Assembly: GCA_024508915.1 (NCBI GenBank)
Contig: JANINR010000146.1
Coordinates: forward strand, 30,018 to 94,017
Direction of reading: 5' to 3'
DNA from: Lysobacteraceae bacterium
GTDB lineage: Bacteria; Pseudomonadota; Gammaproteobacteria; Xanthomonadales; Xanthomonadaceae
DNA: 64,000 nt
The notes beneath the pieces are model-generated. The model made no database searches. It was not told where the DNA came from and was given only the letters and a program-made list of their open reading frames with translations. Shown in pieces: positions 56,594-64,000 of the stretch (positions within the stretch are counted from its first letter, which is position 1; every line of letters begins with the position of its first letter). Position numbers and translations under genes: made by a program.

Positions 56594-58567
56594 TCACATC
56601 GGGCCGGGCGCGGCGTCGCCCAGCCCGCGCTTCGTGCCGGCGCGATACAGGAGCCAGCCGACGACCGCCAGCACGATGAGGCCGACGATCTCGCCCTGCT
56701 GGAACTGCGCCGGCAACGCGAGCACTTCGCGATCCTTCGTGACGTAGATCGCGACGCCCACGGCGATGCCCATCAGCGCCTCGCCGGTGATCAGGCCCGC
56801 GGCGAACAGTACGCCCGGACGATGCGCGCGGTCGCGCAGCGATTCGTCCCGGGTCCCGACGATGCCGTGGCGCTTCTCGACGAAATACGCGAGCAGGCCA
56901 CCCAGGAAGATCGGCACCATCAGCTCCAGTGGCAGGTAGATGCCGATCGCCGCGGCCAGCACCGGCACGCGGAAGCGGGCGCCGCGCGCCTTGAGCACTT
57001 CGTCCAGGGCGATGATGGCGGCGCCGACCACGCCGCCGATGGCGATGATGGTCCACGGCAGCTCGCCGCCGAACATCCCCTTGGCGACAGAGGCCATCAG
57101 CGTCGCCTGCGGCGCCGACAGGGGGTTGGGGTGTTCGGGCGTCGGTGCGCCGATGCCGTAGGCCTGCGACAGGATGTTCAGCACCGGGGCCATGATCAGC
57201 GCGCAGGAAAACGCGCCGATGCCCAGCATCAGCTGCTGCTTCCACGGCGTCGCGCCCACAAGGTATCCGGCCTTGAGGTCCTGCAGGTTGTCGCCGCCCA
57301 CCGCCGCCGCGCAGCACACCACCGCGCCGATCATGATCGCCGCGACCGCGCCGATCGGGGAATCGCGCCCCAGCAGCAACATCAGCACGACCGAGGCGAA
57401 CAGGATGGTCGCGATCGTGATCCCGGAGACCGGGTTGTTGGACGACCCGACCAGGCCCGCGAGGTAGGCCGAGACCGAGACGAAGAGGAAGCCGGCGACG
57501 ATCATGATGATCGCCATGGGCACGCTGACCACCCAGTTGCCGACGATGGCCTGGTACAGCAGCAGCAGCGGCACCACGAACGCCACGAGCGCCACCAGCA
57601 TCCACTTCATCGGCAGGTCGCGCTCGGTTTCCCTGACCGGGCCCGAGGTGCCGGCGCGTGCGGCCGCGATGCCGCTCCTGACGCCCGAGAACAGCGACTT
57701 GCGCAGCGAGAACAACGTCCACACGCCGCCGACCAGCATCGCGCCGACGCCGAGGTAGCGGATCTTCGCCGACCAGATCGCGCCCGCGATGTCCTCGGCC
57801 CCCGCGCCCGCGACGCTCTGCGCCAGCGCGGGATCGGTGCCCATGAAGAACGCATGGTAGATCGGGATCGCGATGTGCCAGGACAGGATCGAGCCGGAGA
57901 GCACCACGATGCCGATGTTGAGGCCGACGATGTAGCCGACGCCGAGCAGTGCCGGGGACAGGTTCGTGCCCATGTAGCCGAGGTACTTGCCGAAGAAGCC
58001 CGCGCCCGCGGCGGTGTCGGGGATGAGCTTCATGCCGCTGGCGGCGGCGGCTTTCAGGAACGCGCCGATCGCGGCGGAGAACGCGAGGATGCGCAGGCCC
58101 GGGCCGGGGTTCTCGCCTGCCTTGAGCACTTCGGCGGCGGCCTTGCCTTCCGGGAACGGCAGCGGCTCCTCGACGATCATCGAGCGCCGCAGCGGCACCG
58201 AGAACAGGACGCCGAGCAGGCCGCCGAGGCCGGCGATCGCGAGCACCCACGAATACCGGAAGTCCTGCCAGTAGCCGAGGATGATCAGCGCGGGGATCGT
58301 GAAGATCACGCCGGCCGCGATGGACGATCCGGCGGAGGCGCCGGTCTGCACGATGTTGTTCTCCAGGATCGTGCCGCCCCCCAGCAGGCGCAGCACGCCC
58401 ATCGACACGACGGCCGCCGGGATCGCGGTGGCGACCGTCAACCCGGCGAACAGGCCCAGGTAGGCATTGGCCGCCGAAAGGATGACCGCGAGCACGATCG
58501 AAAGCACGACGGCGCGGAAGGTGAGCTGCGGGACCGCAGCCTGGCGATTCGGGTCTTGCGTGCTCAT
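56594..58567 (-). CDS. OPT family oligopeptide transporter
   Basis: MSTQDPNRQAAVPQLTFRAVVLSIVLAVILSAANAYLGLFAGLTVATAIPAAVVSM...; NNPVSGITIATILF. Confidence 0.93.
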   Translation of the reverse strand: MSTQDPNRQAAVPQLTFRAVVLSIVLAVILSAANAYLGLFAGLTVATAIPAAVVSMGVLRLLGGGTILENNIVQTGASAGSSIAAGVIFTIPALIILGYWQDFRYSWVLAIAGLGGLLGVLFSVPLRRSMIVEEPLPFPEGKAAAEVLKAGENPGPGLRILAFSAAIGAFLKAAAASGMKLIPDTAAGAGFFGKYLGYMGTNLSPALLGVGYIVGLNIGIVVLSGSILSWHIAIPIYHAFFMGTDPALAQSVAGAGAEDIAGAIWSAKIRYLGVGAMLVGGVWTLFSLRKSLFSGVRSGIAAARAGTSGPVRETERDLPMKWMLVALVAFVVPLLLLYQAIVGNWVVSVPMAIIMIVAGFLFVSVSAYLAGLVGSSNNPVSGITIATILFASVVLMLLLGRDSPIGAVAAIMIGAVVCCAAAVGGDNLQDLKAGYLVGATPWKQQLMLGIGAFSCALIMAPVLNILSQAYGIGAPTPEHPNPLSAPQATLMASVAKGMFGGELPWTIIAIGGVVGAAIIALDEVLKARGARFRVPVLAAAIGIYLPLELMVPIFLGGLLAYFVEKRHGIVGTRDESLRDRAHRPGVLFAAGLITGEALMGIAVGVAIYVTKDREVLALPAQFQQGEIVGLIVLAVVGWLLYRAGTKRGLGDAAPGPM

Positions 58568-58624
58568 CCGGGCGGGCTCCCCTGCTGCTTCGGCATGGAC
58601 CGGCCGGCGGCCGGCAACCGCCGG

Positions 58625-60430
58625 ATGATGGCATCTATACTCCCCGGCAGCCAACCCGGGGACCCCGACTTGCCTGGAGCGACCGCTTCGCCGCTGCCCC
58701 CGCGGGGCACCGAGCAGGATTTCCTCGGCCATCCCAAGGGCGTCTTCGTCTGCTTCTTCACGGAGATGTGGGAGCGCTTCTCCTTCTACGGGATGAAGGC
58801 GCTGCTGCTGCTGTACCTGCTGAAGCACCACCGCTTCAGCGACGACATGGGCTACGACCTGATCGGCGCGTACGGCGGGCTGGTGTACGCGGTGCCGGTG
58901 ATCGGCGGCATGGTCGCGGACCGCTGGCTCGGCATGCGCAAGGCCGTGGTGCTCGGCGGCGTGCTGCTGTGCCTGGGCCACTTCGGCATGGCCTTCGAGG
59001 GCGCCGACGCGCGCGTGGTGGACGGCGTGGTAGTGCGCGACGCCGGCGCGCTGCAGGTCTTCTACCTGTCGCTGGCGCTGATCATCATGGGCGTCGGCTT
59101 CCTGAAGCCGAACATCTCCACCATCGTCGGCAAGCTCTATGCGGAAGACGATCCGCGCCGCGATTCCGGCTTCACGCTGTTCTACGCGGGCATCAACGTC
59201 GGCGGCCTCTTCGCGGGCCTGATCTGCGCGTTCCTCGGCGAGACCTACGGCTGGAAGTACGGTTTCGGCGCGGCCGGCGTGGGCATGCTCGCCGGCCTCG
59301 CGATGTTCCTGTGGGGGCAGAAATACCTGCACGGCCACGCGGAACCGCGCGCACCTGAACTGCTGCGCGCGCGCGTCGCGCTGCTGACCCGAGAATGGTG
59401 GATCTACCTGCTGTCGTTCGCCGGCGTCGTGGTGGTGTGGCAGCTGATCCAGCGCACCTGGACCGTGGCGGGCGCCATGCACCTGGTCCTGGCCGGCTTC
59501 CTCGGCTGGTTCGCCTGGTTCCTGGTGCGGCACTGCAACCGCGTGCAGCGGCAGCAGATGGTGTCGCTGGTGGTGATGATCGTCGGGGTGCTGGTGTTCT
59601 TCACCCTGTACGAGCAGACCTACGGCTCGTGGCTGACGTTCACCGACCGGCTGATGACCAAGGACATGTTCCCGTCGCTGGTCGGCGACGCGTCGGGCAC
59701 CCTGCCCTGGTCGCTGTACATGATGGCGGCGACGCCGGTGCTGATGGTCGCGGCCCTGCGCGCCAGCGATCGCGGCGCGCGCGGCACCGCGCGCACCCTG
59801 GTCGGCGTGATGTCGCTGGCGATGGCCGTGGCCTGCTTCCGCGACGTGGTGCTGGTGCCGCAGACGGCCGGGTCGCTGACCTTCCTCGGCTCGTTCTTCA
59901 TCGTGCTGCTGTCGCCGCTGTTCGCCTGGCTGTGGCCATGGCTCGACAGGCGCGGGTGGAATCCGTCGAAGCCGATGAAGAGCGCGATCGGGCTCGCATT
60001 CGCCGCGCTGTCGTTCCTGCCGTTGCTGGCCGCGGCGAAGGTGGCCGGGACCGGCGCGATGGCGAGCGTGTGGTGGCTGGTGCTCGCGTACTTCATCCTC
60101 GAGGTCGGCGAGATGTGCCTGTCGCCGATCGGGCTGTCGGCGGTGACGCAGCTGTCCGTGGCGCGCGTGGTCGGGCTGATGATGGGCGGCTTCTGGCTCG
60201 CCACCGCCTATTCGGAGCTGCTGGCGGCGCAGTTCGGCAAGCTGGCCTCGCTCGACGGCATGCTGGCGGACGGCGCTGCAGGCGCTGCAGGCGGTGCCAT
60301 CGACATGGCGACGGCCGCCGGGAAGTACGGCCACCTGTTCGGGCTGATGGCCTGGATCGGGCTCGGGGCAGCCCTGGTGTTCCTGCTGCTGGCGCCGCTG
60401 CTGCGGCGCTGGATGCACGGCGTCAGGTAG
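58625..60430 (+). CDS. POT/PTR2 family peptide MFS transporter
   Basis: GHPKGVFVCFFTEMWERFSFYGMKALLLLYLL; FTLFYAGINVGGLFAGLICAFLGETYGWKYGF; start ambiguous (ATG 58625 or TTG 58670). Confidence 0.94.
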   Translation: MMASILPGSQPGDPDLPGATASPLPPRGTEQDFLGHPKGVFVCFFTEMWERFSFYGMKALLLLYLLKHHRFSDDMGYDLIGAYGGLVYAVPVIGGMVADRWLGMRKAVVLGGVLLCLGHFGMAFEGADARVVDGVVVRDAGALQVFYLSLALIIMGVGFLKPNISTIVGKLYAEDDPRRDSGFTLFYAGINVGGLFAGLICAFLGETYGWKYGFGAAGVGMLAGLAMFLWGQKYLHGHAEPRAPELLRARVALLTREWWIYLLSFAGVVVVWQLIQRTWTVAGAMHLVLAGFLGWFAWFLVRHCNRVQRQQMVSLVVMIVGVLVFFTLYEQTYGSWLTFTDRLMTKDMFPSLVGDASGTLPWSLYMMAATPVLMVAALRASDRGARGTARTLVGVMSLAMAVACFRDVVLVPQTAGSLTFLGSFFIVLLSPLFAWLWPWLDRRGWNPSKPMKSAIGLAFAALSFLPLLAAAKVAGTGAMASVWWLVLAYFILEVGEMCLSPIGLSAVTQLSVARVVGLMMGGFWLATAYSELLAAQFGKLASLDGMLADGAAGAAGGAIDMATAAGKYGHLFGLMAWIGLGAALVFLLLAPLLRRWMHGVR

Positions 60431-61361
60431 CGCCTGGCGCGGAGGTCGCGCCGGAGGATCGCGCGAGCTCGTCGAGCGTGGCGGCGAGGCCCGCGCGCCA
60501 GTCCGGCAGCGCGATGCCGAAGTCGCGCTGCAGCGCGCTGCAGTCCAGCACCGAATAGGCCGGCCGCGCCGCAGGCGTCGGATAGTCGGCCGTCGGGATG
60601 GCCTCGACCTTCGGCGCACGGGCGAGCAGGCCGCGCGCGACCGCGCCTTCGAAGATCGCTTCGGCGAAGCCGTGCCAGCTCGTCTGCCCGCTGGCCGTCA
60701 GGTGCCAGAGCCCCGAAAGCGCGTCGTTTTCGCGGCGAAGCGCATCCGCCGTCACGTCGGCGAGCAGCGCGGCCGGCGTCGGCGTGCCGACCTGGTCGGC
60801 GACGACGCGCAGCACGTCGCGTTCGGCGCCGGCGCGCAGCATGGTGCGCAGGAAATTGTGGCTGTGCGCGGCGTAGACCCAGGCCGTGCGGAAGACCATG
60901 TGGCGCGCGCCGGACGACCGCACCGCGACCTCGCCCGCCAGCTTGCTCGCGCCGTAGACGCCCAGCGGCGAGGTCGTGTCGTCCTCGCGGTACGGCCGCG
61001 TGCCCTGACCGTCGAACACGTAATCCGTCGAGTAGTGCACGAACCGCGCATCGCGCGCGGCGCAGGCCGCGGCGAGAACGTCGGGCGCCTCCGCGTTGAT
61101 GCGGAACGCGAGCTCGACCTCCTGTTCGGCCCGGTCGACGGCGGTGTGGGCCGCGGCATTGACGACGATGCCGGGCGCGACCCGCTCCAGCAACGCCGGC
61201 AGCGTGCCGGGGCGGGAGAAATCCGCGGTTTCGCACGCTGCGTCGCCGAGCCGGCCCGAGCGGGTGGCCGCGACCAGGTCGCCCCGGCCGCCGAGGCTGC
61301 GGCGCAGTTCCGTGCCCAGCTGCCCGTCGGCGCCCAGCAGCAGGATGCGCGGCGCGTTCAT
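60423..61361 (-). CDS. rfbD: dTDP-4-dehydrorhamnose reductase
   Basis: RILLLGADGQLGTELRRSL...VNAAAHTAVDRAEQEVELAFRINAEAP...YSTDYVFDG. Confidence 0.96.
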   Translation of the reverse strand: MNAPRILLLGADGQLGTELRRSLGGRGDLVAATRSGRLGDAACETADFSRPGTLPALLERVAPGIVVNAAAHTAVDRAEQEVELAFRINAEAPDVLAAACAARDARFVHYSTDYVFDGQGTRPYREDDTTSPLGVYGASKLAGEVAVRSSGARHMVFRTAWVYAAHSHNFLRTMLRAGAERDVLRVVADQVGTPTPAALLADVTADALRRENDALSGLWHLTASGQTSWHGFAEAIFEGAVARGLLARAPKVEAIPTADYPTPAARPAYSVLDCSALQRDFGIALPDWRAGLAATLDELARSSGATSAPGAT

Positions 61362-61371
61362 CGCGGGCCGC

Positions 61372-61929
61372 TCATCCGGCGTGCGGGGGCAGGCGTTCGG
61401 GCGCGATGTCGGCCAGGAACGGCAGCTTCGCGTCCTTGTCCGACAACAGCGGCGCCGCCACCGGCCAGTCGATCGCCAGCGACGCATCGTTCCAGCGCAC
61501 GCCCGCGTCCGCGTCCCGGTCGTAGGTGTCCGTGCAGACGTAGTTGAACAGGGCCGTCTCGCTGAGCGTCACGAAGCCGTGCGCGAATCCTTCCGGAATC
61601 CAGAAGTGGCGCTTGTTTTCCGCGCCGAGGACGACCGCGGTCCATTGACCGAAGGTCGGCGACCCCCTGCGCAGGTCCACGGCGACGTCCCACACCTCGC
61701 CCTCGAGGACGCTGACCAGCTTGCCCTGCGGCTTCGGCCACTGGTAGTGCAGGCCGCGCAGCACGCCGCGCGCCGAACGCGAGACGTTGCCCTGCACGAA
61801 CTGCGGCGGCAGGCCGATCGCGACGAGCTTGTCGCGGTTGAACGACTCGTAGAAGAAGCCGCGCTCGTCGCCGAACACCTGCGGCTCGAGGACGAGGCAA
61901 CCCGGCAGGCCGGTCTCGACGGCCTTCAT
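61372..61929 (-). CDS. rfbC: dTDP-4-dehydrorhamnose 3,5-epimerase
   Basis: [17 protein letters not shown]...[29 protein letters not shown]. Confidence 0.97.
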   Translation of the reverse strand: MKAVETGLPGCLVLEPQVFGDERGFFYESFNRDKLVAIGLPPQFVQGNVSRSARGVLRGLHYQWPKPQGKLVSVLEGEVWDVAVDLRRGSPTFGQWTAVVLGAENKRHFWIPEGFAHGFVTLSETALFNYVCTDTYDRDADAGVRWNDASLAIDWPVAAPLLSDKDAKLPFLADIAPERLPPHAG

Positions 61930-62843
61930 GCGATCGGCCGCGCCTGCGGGTGGTCCAGCAGCCCGAGCAGGTACTGCCCGTAGCCGTTCTTCGCCAGCGG
62001 CGTGGCCAGTGCGCGCAATTGCGCGTCGTCGATCCAGCCGTTGCTCCAGGCGATTTCCTCCGGGCAGCACACGCGCAGGCCCTGGCGCTTCTCGATCGTC
62101 TGCACGTACGTCGAGGCCTCGACCAGCGATTCGTGGGTGCCGGTGTCGAGCCACGCGTAGCCGCGGCCCATGCGCTCGAGCTGCAGCTCGCCGCGCTCCA
62201 GGTACATGCGGTTGAGGTCGGTGATCTCCAGCTCGCCGCGCGCGGACGGCTGCAGCTGCGCGGCGAAGTCGCTGGCGCGGCCGTCGTAGAAGTACAGGCC
62301 GGTCACGGCATAGTTCGAACGCGGGTTCGCCGGCTTCTCCTCCAGGCCCACGACGCGGTCGTGGGCGTCGAACTCGGCGACGCCGTAGCGCTCGGGATCG
62401 CGCACGCGGTAGCCGAATACCGTGGCCCCGCTCGCCTGCGCGTTCGCGCGGCGCAGCAGCTCGGTCAGGCCGTGGCCGTAGAAGATGTTGTCGCCGAGCA
62501 CGAGGCAGCTCGGCGCGCCGTCCAGGAACTCGCGGCCGATCAGGAACGCCTGGGCCAGACCGTCCGGGCTCGGCTGCGCCGCGTACTCGATCCGCATGCC
62601 CCATTGCGAGCCATCCCCCAGCAGCGCCTGGAACAGTGCCTGCTCGTGCGGCGTGTTGATCACCAGCACCTCGCGGATGCCGGCCAGCATGAGCACGCTC
62701 AGCGGGTAATACACCATCGGCTTGTCGAACACCGGCAGCAGTTGCTTGCTGATCGCCTGTGTGATCGGGTACAGCCGCGTGCCCGAGCCGCCGGCCAGCA
62801 CGATGCCCTTGCGCGCGGGCGCGCCGTGCGCGGCCGCGCTCAT
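61926..62843 (-). CDS. rfbA: Glucose-1-phosphate thymidylyltransferase
   Basis: [52 protein letters not shown]. Confidence 0.97.
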   Translation of the reverse strand: MSAAAHGAPARKGIVLAGGSGTRLYPITQAISKQLLPVFDKPMVYYPLSVLMLAGIREVLVINTPHEQALFQALLGDGSQWGMRIEYAAQPSPDGLAQAFLIGREFLDGAPSCLVLGDNIFYGHGLTELLRRANAQASGATVFGYRVRDPERYGVAEFDAHDRVVGLEEKPANPRSNYAVTGLYFYDGRASDFAAQLQPSARGELEITDLNRMYLERGELQLERMGRGYAWLDTGTHESLVEASTYVQTIEKRQGLRVCCPEEIAWSNGWIDDAQLRALATPLAKNGYGQYLLGLLDHPQARPIA

Positions 62844-63895
62844 GCCGCAGTCCCGATGCGTTCGAGGCGGTAGCTGCCGTCCAGCACGCGCGATACCCAG
62901 TCCTGGTGGCCGAGGTACCAGTCGACGGTGTCGGCGATGCCCTGCTCGAAGCTGTGCGCCGGCGTCCAGCCCAGTTCGTCCTTCAGCTTCGTCGCGTCGA
63001 TGGCGTAGCGCCGGTCGTGGCCCGGGCGGTCGGCGACGTAGGTGATCTGTTCCGCGCGCGGCCTGCCGTCCGGGCGCGGGCGGCGCGCGTCGAGCAGCGC
63101 GCAGATCGTGCGCACCACCTCGATGTTCTGCTTCTCGGCGTCGCCACCGACGTTGTAGGTCTCGCCGACGCGGCCGCGCTCGAGCACCGCGCGGATCGCC
63201 GCGCAATGGTCGCCGACGTAGAGCCAGTCGCGCACGTTGCGGCCGTCGCCGTAGACCGGCAGCGGCTCGCCGGCCAGCGCGCGGGCGATCACCAGCGGGA
63301 CGAGCTTCTCGGGGAACTGGTACGGGCCGTAGTTGTTGCTGCAGTTGGTGGTCAGCACCGGCAGCCCGTAGGTATGGTGGAAGGCGCGCACGAGATGGTC
63401 GGACGCCGCCTTGGACGCCGAGTACGGCGAGTTGGGCGCGTAGGGCGTTTCCTCGGTGAACCGGCCGGTCTCGCCGAGCGAACCGTAGACCTCGTCGGTG
63501 GATACGTGCAGGAAGCGGAACCCGTCGCGCTCCGGGCCCTCCAGAGATTTCCAGTAGTCGCGCGCCGCCTCGAGCAGCGCCAGCGTGCCGACGACGTTGG
63601 TCTGCACGAAGGCCGCCGGCCCGTCGATCGAGCGGTCCACGTGGCTTTCGGCGGCGAAGTTCACCACCGCCTGCGGCCGGTGCTCGGCCAGCAGCCGCGC
63701 GACCAGCGCGCGGTCGCCGATGTCGCCGTGCACGAACGCGTGGCGCGGGTCGCCGTCGAGCGAGGCGAGCGTGTCGCGGTTGCCGGCGTAGGTCAGCGCA
63801 TCGAGGTTGACGACCCGGACGCCCGAGGCGACCGCCTCGAGCACGAAGTTGCCGCCGATGAAGCCGGCGCCACCGGTCACCAACCAGGTCGTCAT
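62840..63895 (-). CDS. rfbB: dTDP-glucose 4,6-dehydratase
   Basis: [15 protein letters not shown]...[42 protein letters not shown]. Confidence 0.97.
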   Translation of the reverse strand: MTTWLVTGGAGFIGGNFVLEAVASGVRVVNLDALTYAGNRDTLASLDGDPRHAFVHGDIGDRALVARLLAEHRPQAVVNFAAESHVDRSIDGPAAFVQTNVVGTLALLEAARDYWKSLEGPERDGFRFLHVSTDEVYGSLGETGRFTEETPYAPNSPYSASKAASDHLVRAFHHTYGLPVLTTNCSNNYGPYQFPEKLVPLVIARALAGEPLPVYGDGRNVRDWLYVGDHCAAIRAVLERGRVGETYNVGGDAEKQNIEVVRTICALLDARRPRPDGRPRAEQITYVADRPGHDRRYAIDATKLKDELGWTPAHSFEQGIADTVDWYLGHQDWVSRVLDGSYRLERIGTAA

Positions 63896-63903
63896 GCAGC
63901 GGC

Positions 63904-64000
63904 TCAGAACGGGATGTCGTCGTCGGCGAAGTCCTCGCCACCGAAATCGCTGCGGGCCGCGGCGGGCGCCTCGCGGCGCTGCGCCGGCGCGCTGCGCTGC
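63904..64000 (-). CDS. ssb: Single-stranded DNA-binding protein, C-terminal fragment (partial at window end)
   Basis: Minus-strand C-terminus ...[15 protein letters not shown], the acidic SSB tail. Confidence 0.85.
   Translation of the reverse strand, partial: QRSAPAQRREAPAAARSDFGGEDFADDDIPF

Noticed and set aside
1-64000. CRISPR arrays, transposases, rRNA operons, prophage structural genes
   Set aside because: No regularly spaced repeats, transposase motifs, rRNA sequence or phage structural genes were recognised in the window.

Overview
GC-rich chromosomal window, probably from a Xanthomonadaceae (Lysobacter/Luteimonas-like) gammaproteobacterium; the taxon is inferred from gene content and order. 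It is mostly housekeeping: thrS (partial), tRNA-Val, uvrB, tRNA-Asn, three tandem M13 metallopeptidases, rhomboid, ATL, pit/DUF47, a minor-pilin operon (fimT-pilV-pilW-pilX-pilY1-pilE), ppnN, a TonB-dependent Oar-like receptor, grxD, sodB, purEK, nadC, sspAB, petABC, miaB, phoH-ybeY-corC, corA, a GGDEF protein, S9 peptidase, OPT and POT peptide transporters, rfbBACD and the 3' end of ssb. Four observations stand out. (1) A roughly 2.2-kb integrase-less element sits in the 3' end of tRNA-Asn, bounded by a 45-bp direct repeat. It carries a BrnT/BrnA-like toxin-antitoxin pair and a P63C-domain gene, each with its own palindromic operator-like site. (2) thrS has a leader ORF (MDTTTAHR, three consecutive Thr codons) followed by an intrinsic terminator, suggesting Thr-dependent transcription attenuation. 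(3) A roughly 300-nt candidate sRNA downstream of pilE, on the minus strand, has a consensus -35, an intrinsic terminator and many GGA motifs in predicted hairpin loops, resembling Csr/Rsm-sequestering RNAs. (4) PilY1 contains a PPC-like domain inserted in its N-terminal region. All calls come from reading the sequence; no database searches or folding programs were run.
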